Of a stretch of DNA of 64,000 nt, positions 49,831 through 60,056 are shown in pieces. How positions within the stretch are numbered: position 1 is the stretch's first letter; the number at the start of each line of letters is the position of its first letter. The notes below the pieces were generated by a model. It saw nothing but the letters and a program-made list of their open reading frames with translations. It did no database searches and was not told where the DNA came from. The position numbers and the translations under genes were made by a program. Origin of the DNA: JACVRX01 sp963819885 (GTDB taxonomy: Bacteria; Actinomycetota; Actinomycetes; Jiangellales; Jiangellaceae); assembly GCA_963819885.1 (NCBI GenBank), contig CAWFXV010000030.1, positions 1-64,000 of the forward strand, given 5' to 3'.

Positions 49831-50538
49831 TCAGCCGAGCCCGGCCCCCACTGCGTTGCCGAAAGCATACGTCAGCGTGGCGGCTGCAGCGCCGAGAACA
49901 AGCTGGCGCAACCCCCCGTACCACCACGGCCGTGACGTCACGCGGGTCACGACCGCGCCGCAGACGAACAGGCCCAGCAGAGAGAGGACCGCAGCAGGCC
50001 AGAGGACGGTAGCCCCGAACAGATAGGGCAGCACCGGGACGAACGCACCCGCCGCAAAGGACAGGAACGACGACAACGCAGCCAGTCTCGGGGAAGGCAA
50101 GTCGTCAAGTGTCACCCCGAGCTCCTCACGCGCGTGCACGTCGAGCGCCGTCTCAGGATCCCGGTGCAGTTGGCGAGCCACTTCTTCGGCGAGTTCCCGG
50201 TCCAGACCCTTCTCTACGTACATCGCGGCCAGTTCGGCCTGCTCGCCGCGCGGGTTACGGATCAGTTCCTCCCGCTCGACTGCGATTTCGGCTTCGGCAT
50301 GCTCGGCCTGAGCGGCAACCGACGTGTACTCGCCGGCAGCCATGCTGAAAGCGCCGGCCGCGAGCCCGGCCAGGCCCGCGAGGATCACAACCGAAGGTTC
50401 CCCGCTCCCAGCCGCGACGCCGGCGATCAAGGCGAAGTTCGAGACCAAGCCATCCATAGCGCCGAACACCGCTGGTCGCAACCAGCCGCCGGTCACGTCG
50501 GCATGCTCGTGACTGATCTTGACCACTTCGCCGGTCAT
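49831..50538 (-). CDS. VIT1/CCC1-family membrane transporter
   Basis: A 235-residue protein of the VIT1/CCC1 family (Fe2+/Mn2+ export or sequestration). TM1 region G-A-M-D-G-L-V-S-N-F-A-L and TM2 A-G-A-F-S-M-A-A-G-E-Y-T-S match the family. The cytoplasmic helical insert rich in Glu (about 75-140, Q-A-E-H-A-E-A-E-I-A-V-E-R-E) is the metal-binding region. About five TM helices. The ATG at 50538 fits the family start. Separate from gltB by 82 bp. Confidence 0.9.
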   Translation of the reverse strand: MTGEVVKISHEHADVTGGWLRPAVFGAMDGLVSNFALIAGVAAGSGEPSVVILAGLAGLAAGAFSMAAGEYTSVAAQAEHAEAEIAVEREELIRNPRGEQAELAAMYVEKGLDRELAEEVARQLHRDPETALDVHAREELGVTLDDLPSPRLAALSSFLSFAAGAFVPVLPYLFGATVLWPAAVLSLLGLFVCGAVVTRVTSRPWWYGGLRQLVLGAAAATLTYAFGNAVGAGLG

Positions 50539-50764
50539 GGAGTCGAGGCTAGGTGGCGGGCTTCTCCCGAACAACGATGCTGAGCCTTACCTGACCATGG
50601 TTTTGGGGCCTGGATCATCGTCAGTCAGGGAGGATCGATCGAGGAATCGGCGAGTGTTTCCGCAGGACCCCCCAGGACGCGGCGGCATCGTTCCTCCCGT
50701 TCTGTCGTTCTGAGAGTTCTCCACAGATCGTCGACTCGTTCTTCTCGGGCATGGACTCACAACA

Positions 50765-50776
50765 CCAAGATCTTGG
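50765..50776. promoter_or_regulatory. 12-bp perfect palindrome at the DUF559 gene start
   Basis: CCAAGATCTTGG lies 3 nt before the ATG at 50780, exactly where an SD would be, and no SD is seen. It may be an autoregulatory operator for the helix-turn-helix-bearing product or mark a leaderless start. Confidence 0.35.
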
Positions 50777-50779
50777 CGC

Positions 50780-51673
50780 ATGACTGTCGTCGAGGTTCTC
50801 TGGTCGCTGGGCGGCGTGGCACGCCGTTGTGACCTGCGTCGCCAGATCAGCCAGCACGCGCTGCGGCGCGCGGTGCAGACTGGCTCTATAGTCCGGACCG
50901 CACGGCGAGGCTGGTATTGCCTGCCAGAACGCTTGAGCCAGGGCACGGCCCGCGCGGTCGGCGGCGTGATCTCCCACCTCAGCGCGGCCGAGGTATGGGA
51001 ACTCGGGGTGCTCGAGCCGGCGCCTTCGTTACACCTGACTGTTCGACGCAATCGGCATGGTGTGGACAAGCCACAGAACGTCGAAGTGCATTACGCGAGT
51101 CTCCGACCAGATGAGGCCCAGGGAAATGTGACATCCGTGCTGCGCACCGTGATCGACTGCAGCCGAACGTGCTCCTTCGCGCAGGCGTTGGCGATCGCCG
51201 ACACCGCGATTCGGGTCGGTCATATCACCCGCGGCGAGTTGGCGCGCGCTGCGGCCGCAGCACGCGGAGGTGGCGCCGTACAGGTCCGCCGAGTCGCGAA
51301 ACACGCTGACCCACGCTCGATGTCACCGGCCGAGTCGGCGCTGCGCGCCATTCTCATCGACGGCGGGATCACCGGCTTTGTGCCTCAACTCAAGGCCCGC
51401 CGCGACGGGCGGTGGATTGCGACCGTCGATCTTGGCGATCCGAGAGTTCGGGTCTTGCTCGAGGCCGACAGCTTTCTTTGGCATGGGCAGCGTGCTGCCC
51501 TCGAGCGCGATGCCCGCCGCTACAACGAACTCGTCGCAGCAGGGTATTTCGTATTGCGATTCACTTGGGAGCACATCGTCGGTGACCCCCACTGGGTGCT
51601 TCAGATCGTTCGTGACGTCGTAGCTCGCGGAATCGCAGCTGATCCGAGGGAGGATTACCAGCACGCCGCTTGA
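50780..51673 (+). CDS. DUF559 (Vsr-like nuclease-fold) protein with AbiEi-like N-domain
   Basis: A 297-residue protein. The N-terminus (about 1-55, V-L-W-S-L-G-G-V-A-R-R-C-D-L and R-T-A-R-R-G-W-Y-C-L-P) looks like the winged-helix domain of type IV antitoxin AbiEi. The C-terminus (about 185-290) is a DUF559/very-short-patch-repair-like fold with V-D-L-G-D-P-R-V-R-V-L-L-E-A-D-S-F-x-W-H-G, an acidic pair suited to metal binding, and R-F-T-W-E-H. Such proteins are abundant and uncharacterised in actinobacteria. No partner toxin is adjacent. It lies alone on the plus strand between two minus-strand genes. Confidence 0.75.
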   Translation: MTVVEVLWSLGGVARRCDLRRQISQHALRRAVQTGSIVRTARRGWYCLPERLSQGTARAVGGVISHLSAAEVWELGVLEPAPSLHLTVRRNRHGVDKPQNVEVHYASLRPDEAQGNVTSVLRTVIDCSRTCSFAQALAIADTAIRVGHITRGELARAAAAARGGGAVQVRRVAKHADPRSMSPAESALRAILIDGGITGFVPQLKARRDGRWIATVDLGDPRVRVLLEADSFLWHGQRAALERDARRYNELVAAGYFVLRFTWEHIVGDPHWVLQIVRDVVARGIAADPREDYQHAA

Positions 51674-51705
51674 ACATCCTCGTACTGTCGCGGCTCCTAA
51701 ACCGA

Positions 51706-52581
51706 TCAACGCGGCTCTGGGTGCTCGACGTCGTCGGCGGGTGCAAGCTCCGGTACGGCGTCGGGTTCGCCGCCCAGCTCCTCGCGGCCGGGCCGCAGGC
51801 GCGCGGACACCGCGATGTAGATCACCGCGCCGGTGAAAAGAACCACCGAGGTCCAGACGTTGAGCCGCAGGCCGAGAACCTCGCGGGCTGGGTCGACCCG
51901 CAGGGTCTCGATGTACGAGCGGCCGAGGGTGTACAGCGCGACGTACAGGGCGAACACCCGGCCGTGTCCCATCCTGAACCGGCGGTCCGCCCACACCAGG
52001 ATCAGGGCGACGGCGACGCACCACAGCGCCTCGTAGAGGAAGGTGGGGTGAAAAGTGTCCACGTCGGCAAAGCGGTCGGGCCGGAATTGGGGGTCGATCT
52101 GCAAACCCCACGGCAGGTCGGTGGGCCGGCCGAACAGCTCCTGGTTGAACCAGTTGCCGAACCGGCCGATCGCCTGGGCCAGCACAATGCCCGGTGCCAG
52201 CGCGTCGGCGAGCGGCGGCAGCGGGACGCCACGTCGCCTGGCCCCGATCCACCCACCGAGGACGCCCATCGCGATGGCACCCCAGACGCCGAGGCCGCCT
52301 TCCCAGATCTTCAGTGCGTCGACCGGGTTGGCGCCGGCCCCGAAGTACGACTCCCAATCGGTGGCGACGTGGTAGAGCCGCGCGCCAACGATGCCGAAGG
52401 GAACGGCCCACACCGCGATGTCGCCGACCACTCCGGGTGCACCGCCGCGCGCGATCCAGCGCCGGTTGCCAATCCAGATCGCCACCAAGATGCCGGCGAG
52501 AATGCACAGCGCATATGCCCGAATCGGGAACGGACCCAGGTTCCAGACGGCATTCGACGGGCTCGGGATGGACGCCGGCAT
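51706..52581 (-). CDS. lgt: Prolipoprotein diacylglyceryl transferase
   Basis: Attaches diacylglycerol to the lipobox Cys of prolipoproteins at the membrane. The 291 residues have about 7 TM helices and the Lgt signature A-I-G-R-F-G-N-W-F-N-Q-E-L-F-G, plus G-A-R-L-Y-H-V-A-T and H-P-T-F-L-Y-E-A-L-W. The ATG at 52581 is used (P-F-P-I-R-A-Y-A-L follows); 52617 is an upstream alternative without support. Several lipoproteins in this window would be its substrates. Downstream of the DsbA-like gene and trpA, as in mycobacteria. Confidence 0.95.
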   Translation of the reverse strand: MPASIPSPSNAVWNLGPFPIRAYALCILAGILVAIWIGNRRWIARGGAPGVVGDIAVWAVPFGIVGARLYHVATDWESYFGAGANPVDALKIWEGGLGVWGAIAMGVLGGWIGARRRGVPLPPLADALAPGIVLAQAIGRFGNWFNQELFGRPTDLPWGLQIDPQFRPDRFADVDTFHPTFLYEALWCVAVALILVWADRRFRMGHGRVFALYVALYTLGRSYIETLRVDPAREVLGLRLNVWTSVVLFTGAVIYIAVSARLRPGREELGGEPDAVPELAPADDVEHPEPR

Positions 52582-52642
52582 GGCCGACAGGACATGCGTG
52601 TGACCGGCGGTGAGCACGGCCCAGACGCTACCCGGGTCGCCG

Positions 52643-53368
52643 TCAGCTCCCGGCGGCGGCCGCCACGGCGCTCTGCAGACCGGCCGGGGTCAGTTGGTCC
52701 GCTGCCAGCACCTCACCGTCCACCAAGACCGTCGGTGTCGCGGCGATCTCGGCCTCGCCCTGGCTGGCCGCGACATTGGCCACCCAGGCGGAATAATTGC
52801 CGTCCTCGACACAACTCTCGAACTCCGACCCAGTGACGTCCGCCTCGGCACCGAGGGCCACCAGATCGTCGGCGGTGAATCCGCCCGTTCCCTCCTGTGG
52901 CTGGTTCTCGAACAGCACCGTCAGAAACTCTTCGGCCCGGCTCTGGTCCGCTGCGCAGCCGAAGGCGTTCGCAGCGCGCTCGGACTCTTCGCCGAGGAAC
53001 GACAGCGGGTGGTACACGAGTACCGCGTCGCCGCCGGCCGCAAGCTGCTGCAGCGTCGGGCCGGAGTCCTGCTCGAATTCTCGGCAGAATGGGCATTGGA
53101 AGTCGATCCACAAGTCGATGGTCACCGGGGCAGACGCCTCGCCGATCACGATGCCGCCCGCTGGCTCGGTGACGCCAGCCGGAAGCGGTGCACTGCTGTC
53201 CGCTACGGGCCGGTTGGCCAAGACCACGATGCCGACGACGAGCACCACCACCGCGACCCCGGCCAGCACGCCGAAACGGACCAGCTGCTCGCGCCGGCGT
53301 TGGCGGCGCGCCTCGGCCGCACGCAGCTCGCGAGCCTTGGCCTGTGCCTCGGACCGGTTGCGGCTCAC
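52643..53368 (-). CDS. Membrane-anchored DsbA-like thioredoxin-fold protein
   Basis: A 241-residue oxidoreductase. A charged helical N-terminus (about 1-30), one TM (about 33-52), then an extracytoplasmic thioredoxin fold with active site F-Q-C-P-F-C-R-E-F, an inserted helical domain, and a cis-Pro loop A-T-P-T-V-L-V. Probably forms disulfides in exported proteins. GTG at 53368 is chosen because it overlaps the trpA stop by 4 bp; upstream frame lies inside trpA. Linked to trpA and lgt in one transcript. Confidence 0.88.
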   Translation of the reverse strand: MSRNRSEAQAKARELRAAEARRQRRREQLVRFGVLAGVAVVVLVVGIVVLANRPVADSSAPLPAGVTEPAGGIVIGEASAPVTIDLWIDFQCPFCREFEQDSGPTLQQLAAGGDAVLVYHPLSFLGEESERAANAFGCAADQSRAEEFLTVLFENQPQEGTGGFTADDLVALGAEADVTGSEFESCVEDGNYSAWVANVAASQGEAEIAATPTVLVDGEVLAADQLTPAGLQSAVAAAAGS

Positions 53369-54194
53369 GGCACCGGCTGACCGTGTTGTCGACGTCGAAC
53401 CCCGGCGGCCAGCTCTGCGGCCAGTGCGACGGCGGCTCGGACCCCGGACTGTCCGTCCACAGCGTCGAGCAGGCACCGGACGAAGGCGGAGCCGACGATC
53501 ACGCCGTCCGCGAAGCCTGCGACCTCAGCGGCCTGCCCGGCCGTCGAGACGCCCAGTCCGACAGCAACCGGCAGGTCGGTGGCGGTCCGGGTGCGCTGAA
53601 CCAGCGCCGCCGCTGCCGTGCTGACGCTGGCGCGCGCGCCGGTGACTCCCATCGTCGAGGCCGCGTACACGAAACCCCGGCACGCCTGCACCGTCAGCGC
53701 GATCCGTTCGTCGCTCGACGACGGCGCGACCAGGAACACGGTGTCGATCTCATGTGTCCTGGCGGCAGAAATCCACTCGTCCGCCTCGTCCGGAATGAGA
53801 TCTGCAGTGATGACACCGGCCCCGCCAGCCGATGCCAGATCGCGCGCGAACCGGTCCACGCCGTAGCGGTCGACCGGGTTCCAGTAGGACATGACGACCG
53901 TTGCAGCGCCGGTTGCGGCCACCGATTCCACAGTCCGTAATACGTCGGTGGTGGTCGTGCCCGCGCGCAGAGCAGTGTCGACGGCGCGCTGAATGGTCGG
54001 GCCGTCCATCAGCGGATCGCTGTACGGCAGGCCCACCTCGACGACATCGACACCGGCCGCCACCATCGCCCGTAGCGTGCTGGCCGCCCCTTCCACACTC
54101 GGATAGCCAGCAGGCAGGTAACCCACCAGAGCGGCGCGGCCGGCTGCCTTCGCTCGGCTGAACGGTGCCGTCAGCGCCGAGGCCGTTCGCACGG

Positions 54195-54198
<4 letters not shown>
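53365..54198 (-). CDS. trpA: Tryptophan synthase alpha chain
   Basis: Cleaves indole-3-glycerol phosphate to indole and glyceraldehyde-3-phosphate. The 277 residues form a TIM barrel with catalytic Glu and Asp in V-V-E-V-G-L-P-Y-S-D-P-L-M-D-G-P, M-S-Y-W-N-P-V and G-L-G-V-S-T phosphate-binding loop. The ATG at 54198 overlaps the trpB stop by 4 bp; the longer frame to 54369 lies inside trpB. Confidence 0.96.
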
Positions 54199-55399
<1,201 letters not shown>

Positions 55400-55403
<4 letters not shown>

Positions 55404-56221
55404 GACCGCCCCTGGCGCAACGCCGGGTGGGCGCCTGCGGCCACGAGATCTGCGACCGCCGTTCGCGGCTCCTTGCCGCTGACCAGACTTTCGCCGACCA
55501 GTACCGCATGGGCACCAGCGCGGGCCAGCTCGATGACGTCGCGCGGTCCACGCACGCCGGATTCCGCCACCGTGACGATCCCGTCCGGAATAAGGGGCGC
55601 CAGCCGCTCGAATGTGTTCATGTCGACCCGAAGGGTCGTGAGGTCCCGCGCGTTGACACCGATCAGCCGGGCCCCGGCGTCGACCGCGCGCTCGACCTCG
55701 TCCGCGGTATGGCACTCGACGAGCGGAGTGAGCCCGATCGACTCGGCCCGTTCGACCAGGCCGACCAGGGCATTCTGCTCCAGTGCCACCACGAGAAGGA
55801 GGGCGAGATCCGCCCCGCATGCACGTGCTTCCCACAGCTGGTAACTGGTCAGAATGAAGTCCTTGCGCAGCACCGGGGTATCGACTGCCGCGCGCACGGC
55901 TCGCAGGTCGTCAAGAGTCCCTCCGAAGCGGCGCCGTTCGGTCAAGACGCTGATGGCCGTGGCACCGCCTGCCTCGAAGTCACGGGCAAGTGACGCGGGG
56001 TCGCTGATCTCGGCCAACTCGCCCTTCGACGGGCTCGAGCGCTTGACCTCGGCGATCACCGAAACACCCGGAGCCCGCAAGGTCGGCATCGGGTCACGAG
56101 CCGGTGGCTGGCGCTCGGCCTTCGCCTTGAGCTCGTCGAGTGAGACCTGCTGCTGGCGTTCGGCAAGGTCTGCCCGTACGCCGTCGAGGATCTCGTCGAG
56201 AACGCTCACACTGCTCGCCAT
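55400..56221 (-). CDS. trpC: Indole-3-glycerol phosphate synthase
   Basis: Makes indole-3-glycerol phosphate from CdRP. The 273 residues carry A-E-V-K-R-S-S-P-S-K-G (catalytic Lys), V-L-R-K-D-F-I (Lys), I-G-V-N-A-R-D-L and V-A-E-S-G-V-R-G barrel motifs. The ATG at 56221 matches the family N-terminus (V-L-D-E-I-L-D-G-V-R). No separate trpF is seen; in actinobacteria PriA usually covers that step. trpD is also absent from the window. Confidence 0.95.
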
Positions 56222-56313
56222 CGGTCGGGGGCGTGTCCGGGCCGTGCCGTCGCCCACAGTAGCGACGGCTGCTGGCCCAGGTTCTCCACCCCCCTGGGCG
56301 GGTCCGGCCGCGG

Positions 56314-56646
56314 TCAGGCAGAGGGGCTGGGCAGCTCGACGCCGTATCCGACACCCCGAACCGTCCGAATCCGCAACGCCTCACCGAGCTTCGCCCGCAA
56401 TTCGGCCACGTGGACGTCGACGGTGCGGGTCCGAGTCATGACCGGGTATCCCCACACCTCACTCATCAGTTCAGCCCGGCTGCACACATGCCCGGGGCGA
56501 CCCATCAGGTGTGCAAGCAACGCGGACTGGGTTGCGGTGAGCCGGACTTCGCGGCCCGCGGCGACCGCCCGCCGGCCGGCGACGTCCAGCGTCACCCCAC
56601 CGACGGTGACCGGCGGGAGGTCACGACCGGACCGCCCGGCGTCCAT
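56314..56646 (-). CDS. Stand-alone OmpR/PhoB-type winged-helix DNA-binding protein
   Basis: A 110-residue protein consisting only of the effector domain of an OmpR-family regulator: G-R-E-V-R-L-T-A-T-Q-S-A-L-L-A-H-L, C-S-R-A-E-L-M-S-E-V-W-G-Y and the recognition-helix region R-T-V-D-V-H-V-A-E-L-R-A-K-L-G, then the hairpin wing V-R-G-V-G-Y. There is no receiver domain in the frame or the flanking gap. It sits in the trp operon, 3 bp after the HGxxPAAW gene and 92 bp before trpC. It may regulate the operon, or be a truncated regulator whose receiver was lost. Confidence 0.82.
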   Translation of the reverse strand: MDAGRSGRDLPPVTVGGVTLDVAGRRAVAAGREVRLTATQSALLAHLMGRPGHVCSRAELMSEVWGYPVMTRTRTVDVHVAELRAKLGEALRIRTVRGVGYGVELPSPSA

Positions 56647-56649
56647 GGC

Positions 56650-56910
56650 CTAGGCGACGTCGCCCACCGTGGTCGGAACGTCGGAGGTCTCTTGCTCGGT
56701 CGGCAGCGGCTGTCCCATGCCCATCATCTGCATGACCTTGCCGACGATCGCACCGAGGACCACCACCCCGACGCCGCCGATCCAGAACAGCGGCCAGTTG
56801 AGCAAGATGATTGCGATGGCGCCGATGACGAACCCGATGAGCATGATGGTCACGGCGGTCCAGGCGGCCGGGGTGTTGCCATGGTCGTCGCCGTAGCTGT
56901 TCTGGCCCAT
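56650..56910 (-). CDS. HGxxPAAW-family small membrane protein
   Basis: An 86-residue protein with the signature H-G-N-T-P-A-A-W at residues 10-17 and two TM helices (about 18-38 and 42-62). The family is restricted to actinobacteria and typically neighbours trp genes; its role is unknown. The ATG has GAGGAG 6 nt upstream. Confidence 0.9.
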   Translation of the reverse strand: MGQNSYGDDHGNTPAAWTAVTIMLIGFVIGAIAIILLNWPLFWIGGVGVVVLGAIVGKVMQMMGMGQPLPTEQETSDVPTTVGDVA

Positions 56911-56985
56911 CCGCGCTCCTCTGCCGGGATCCTGCCCCCATTGTGCCCGCTCGGAACGCTTTCGGGGACTCCTGATCGCTCTCGC

Positions 56986-57546
56986 TCAGGTCGTCGGGTC
57001 GTCTCCGCGGTCCAAGGCGTCCCAGGTCTCACGGGCCGTGAGACGCTTCGCGGAGGGCGGCGATGGCGTGCGCTCGTACGTCCCGCCCATGCTCGGCCAC
57101 CTTGGGCCGCGAACTGCGATCCATCCCCCGGCTACGAGGATCAGCACACACGCGACCACGTACCAGTTCATCTCCGCCGAGCCTCCCGTCGCCCCGAGGA
57201 TGTCGTGCCCTGCCTCGACCGCCCAGTCGCGGACATCGTCGGTGAGTGAGATGCCGAGCAACATCGACGACAGACCCGCGTAGACGGCCGCGACGGCGAG
57301 TATCAGCCCGATGAACACCCGGCCGACCCGTCGGGTCGCCACGACGCCTACCACCGATGCCAGCGCGAGAAGCGGGAGCACCTGGTAGTTCGGTGCCACC
57401 GCGCGGCCCGAGACGGGCAGCCTGCCGCCGCCGTCGAGCAACGCCCGGCCCCACGGCAGGGCTGTCGCAACCAGAGCCAGGAGCGCACCAGCGATCAGCA
57501 CGATCAGGACCACCACCATCTCCCGGCGGCTCCCCCGCCCGCTCAC
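56986..57546 (-). CDS. Trp biosynthesis-associated membrane protein (TIGR02234-like)
   Basis: A 186-residue protein with four TM helices (about 10-30, 55-75, 82-105 and 130-150) and a short cytoplasmic tail. The position just after trpE and the pattern (A-T-A-L-P-W-G near residue 30, hydrophobic helices, variable tail) match the actinobacterial Trp-operon membrane protein family. It may be a transporter or scaffold; untested. GTG at 57546 overlaps the trpE stop by 4 bp. Confidence 0.87.
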   Translation of the reverse strand: MSGRGSRREMVVVLIVLIAGALLALVATALPWGRALLDGGGRLPVSGRAVAPNYQVLPLLALASVVGVVATRRVGRVFIGLILAVAAVYAGLSSMLLGISLTDDVRDWAVEAGHDILGATGGSAEMNWYVVACVLILVAGGWIAVRGPRWPSMGGTYERTPSPPSAKRLTARETWDALDRGDDPTT

Positions 57547-59090
57547 GATCTCGGGTCCGGCGCAATGACCGGCCGAATGGACTCGGCGACCGCGACTGCG
57601 CGGAGTACAGCGGCGGCCTTGTTGCGACTCTCGGTGTCCTCTGCTCGCGGATCGGAGTCGGCCACGACGCCTCCACCTGCCTGGACATACGCGACGCCGT
57701 CGCGGACGACAGCAGTACGGATTGCGATCGCGACGTCGAGGTCGCCGGCGAAGTCGAGGTAGCCGACGACTCCGCCGTACACGCCGCGGCGGGTGGGCTC
57801 GAGCTCCTCGATGAGCTCCATGGCGCGCGGCTTCGGCGCCCCAGACAGCGTTCCCGCCGGGAAGCACGCGGCCAGCACATCGATCGCGCTGCGCTCGGCG
57901 GCGACCTCTCCGACCACCGTCGACTCGATGTGCATCACGTGGCTGTACCGGCGAACGGTCATGAAGTCGACGACCTCCACCGTGCCCGGCAGGCAGACCC
58001 GACCGAGGTCGTTACGAGCCAGATCGACCAGCATCAAGTGCTCGGCACGCTCCTTCGGGTCGGCGAGCAGTTCAGCTGCAAGGGCAGCATCGGCTTCAGG
58101 CGTCTCCCCCCGCCACCGGGTGCCGGCGATCGGGTGAGTCATCGCCCGATCGCCGTGGACCTTCACCAACGCTTCCGGGCTCGAGCCGACCACGTCGAAG
58201 CCCCCGTTCGGCCCGCCGTCCCGCCCGGGCAACCGGAGCAAATACATGTACGGGCTCGGGTTGCTCTGCCGCAACACCCGGTAGATGTCGAGAGCGTCGG
58301 CCGAAGTCATCGCTTCGAACCGCTGGGACACCACGACCTGGAACGCCTCGCCGGCCCGGATCTCCTCCTTCGCCCGAGCGATGGCCGCCAGGTAGTCCGG
58401 CTGCGCCGTGCGGCTGACGTGGCGCGACTCGGCCGAGGGAACGTACGAGGCCACTGACGAGGCCGTGGCGGCAGCGATCTCCTCGGTCATCCGGTCCAGC
58501 CGGCCGACCGCGTTCTCCCAGGCATCATCGACGCGTTCGTCGGTGTCGTCCCAGTTGACCGCGTTGGCGACGAGCAGCACCGTGCCGTCCTCGTGGTCGA
58601 GAACGGCCAGGTCGGTGGCGAGCAGGAACGCGATCTCTGGCAGCCCGAGGTCGTCCTCGGCCAGTTCGGGCAGGCGCTCGAGACGGCGAACCGCGTCGTA
58701 CGACACGTACCCCACCAGCCCCCCGGTCAGTGGTGGCAGGTCGGGGAGCCGCGGCGTGTGCAGCGCGGCGAGCGCGCCCCGGATCGCCTGCCATGGGTCT
58801 CCGCCGTACGGCATGCCGATCGGTGGGGTTCCATGCCAGACCGCCTGCCCGTCTCTCTCGGATAGGACGGCCGACGAACGAGCGCCGACGAACGAGTACC
58901 GGGACCACACCCCGCCGTGCTCTGCGGACTCCAAGAGGAATGTTCCCGGCCGGCTGCCGGCCAGCTTCTGGTAGACCCCCACTGGCGTCTCTCCGTCCGC
59001 GAGGAGGCGGCGAGTCACGGGGATCACCCGCCGGTCCTTCGCCAGCACCCGGAACGCGTCGAGGGTCGGCGTCGCCTGGAGCTCGGTCAC
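57543..59090 (-). CDS. trpE: Anthranilate synthase component I
   Basis: Converts chorismate to anthranilate with ammonia from TrpG (not in the window). The 515 residues have the N-terminal feedback site region L-L-E-S-A-E near residue 52 and the chorismate-utilising domain: F-Q-V-V-V-S-Q-R-F, N-P-S-P-Y-M-Y, G-S-S-P-E-A-L, P-I-A-G-T-R-W-R-G, D-L-A-R-N-D-L-G-R, F-P-A-G-T-L-S-G-A-P-K. GTG at 59090 overlaps hisI by 4 bp. I saw no trp leader peptide or T-box in front of hisI. Confidence 0.96.
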   Translation of the reverse strand: MTELQATPTLDAFRVLAKDRRVIPVTRRLLADGETPVGVYQKLAGSRPGTFLLESAEHGGVWSRYSFVGARSSAVLSERDGQAVWHGTPPIGMPYGGDPWQAIRGALAALHTPRLPDLPPLTGGLVGYVSYDAVRRLERLPELAEDDLGLPEIAFLLATDLAVLDHEDGTVLLVANAVNWDDTDERVDDAWENAVGRLDRMTEEIAAATASSVASYVPSAESRHVSRTAQPDYLAAIARAKEEIRAGEAFQVVVSQRFEAMTSADALDIYRVLRQSNPSPYMYLLRLPGRDGGPNGGFDVVGSSPEALVKVHGDRAMTHPIAGTRWRGETPEADAALAAELLADPKERAEHLMLVDLARNDLGRVCLPGTVEVVDFMTVRRYSHVMHIESTVVGEVAAERSAIDVLAACFPAGTLSGAPKPRAMELIEELEPTRRGVYGGVVGYLDFAGDLDVAIAIRTAVVRDGVAYVQAGGGVVADSDPRAEDTESRNKAAAVLRAVAVAESIRPVIAPDPRS

Positions 59091-59446
59091 GACGCCGTCC
59101 TGATAACAGCTGGCAGCCGGCCCTCGTCGAAGCAGGTCCGCGCTCCCGTGTGGCAGGCAGAACCCTCTTGGGCGACCTTGACCAGGACCGCATCGCCATC
59201 GCAATCAAGACGCACCTCGCGCACCCATTGCCGGTGCCCCGAGGTTTCGCCTTTGACCCAGATCTCCTTCCGGCTCCGGCTCCAATACGTCGCCCGCCCG
59301 GTGGTCAGTGTGCGATGCAGGGCCTCGTCGTCCATCCAGGCCAGCATGAGGACCTCGCCGGTGTCATGGTGCTGGACGACGGCGGCGACGAGGCCGTCTG
59401 CGTCGCGCTTGAGGCGTGCGGACAAATCGGGGTCCAGATCGGGCAT
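59087..59446 (-). CDS. hisI: Phosphoribosyl-AMP cyclohydrolase
   Basis: Third step of histidine biosynthesis. The 119 residues contain M-L-A-W-M-D-D-E-A-L, Y-W-S-R-S-R-K-E-I-W-V-K-G-E-T-S-G and the metal-binding D-C-D-G-D plus A-C-H-T-G-A-R-T-C-F. Only the cyclohydrolase domain is present, as usual in actinobacteria. It leads the trpE-containing transcript. The 121-bp divergent gap to the next gene should contain promoters for both directions. Confidence 0.95.
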   Translation of the reverse strand: MPDLDPDLSARLKRDADGLVAAVVQHHDTGEVLMLAWMDDEALHRTLTTGRATYWSRSRKEIWVKGETSGHRQWVREVRLDCDGDAVLVKVAQEGSACHTGARTCFDEGRLPAVIRTAS

Positions 59447-59567
59447 CCGGCCATTGTTCCCGAGTCAACTGGGTCATGCGGGTCCGGCTCGTTGTTGCAG
59501 GCAGTTGACCATCGTGGTCGAATGCGCTTCGCACACCGGCCATTTCTGGGATCGAGGACCCACCTGT

Positions 59568-60053
59568 ATGTCGCTTCGACGTCACCGCGCCGTCCGTCGA
59601 CTTTGTGGTTCGGCGCTCGTCGTCATCGGCATGGCAATAGCCGGTTGCGCAACCGACCGCGACGAGGAGGTCGGCGAATCGGGCCCGTCTGGTGACGTCG
59701 ACGTGTTCGATCTGGAGGTCGGAGTTTGCCTCGCCGACTTTCAGGATTCAACCGAGCTGGAGACCATCGAGGCTTCGTCGTGCTCCGAACCGCACAGCGA
59801 CGAGATCTTCGCCTCCGGCTCGATCCCCGACGGCGACTTTCCCGGGATGGACGTCGTCGAGGCGACGGCGCAGGATCTGTGCATCGCGAAGTTCGACGAC
59901 TTCGTCGGGACTCCGTACGAGGCCTCGGTGTTGGATGTGGGGTATCTGACCCCGACTGAAGAGAGCTGGAACGACGGAGACCGCGCCGTGCTCTGCACCA
60001 TCTACGACCCGGCGGAGGAGATCTCCGGCAGCCTGCGCGGCGCCAAGCGCTGA
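59568..60053 (+). CDS. Septum-formation-family lipoprotein
   Basis: A 161-residue secreted protein. Lipobox I-A-G-C near residue 27, acidic linker, then a Septum_form-type domain beginning F-D-L-E-V-G-V-C-L-A-D and containing S-C-S-E-P-H-S-D-E-I-F, D-L-C-I-A-K-F and V-L-C-T-I-Y; the cysteines probably pair. Homologues are implicated in actinobacterial septation or as secreted antigens; mechanism unknown. The ATG at 59568 gives a proper lipoprotein signal; the long upstream frame overlaps hisI/trpE. Confidence 0.85.
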   Translation: MSLRRHRAVRRLCGSALVVIGMAIAGCATDRDEEVGESGPSGDVDVFDLEVGVCLADFQDSTELETIEASSCSEPHSDEIFASGSIPDGDFPGMDVVEATAQDLCIAKFDDFVGTPYEASVLDVGYLTPTEESWNDGDRAVLCTIYDPAEEISGSLRGAKR

Positions 60054-60056
60054 GGG

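Noticed and set aside
49749..49868. N-terminal extension of GltB to 49868
   Set aside because: Would bury the short propeptide before the catalytic Cys; ATG at 49748 has an SD.
59447..59567. Possible trp attenuator or T-box before hisI-trpE
   Set aside because: No leader peptide with tandem Trp codons and no T-box signature could be found in the divergent gap.
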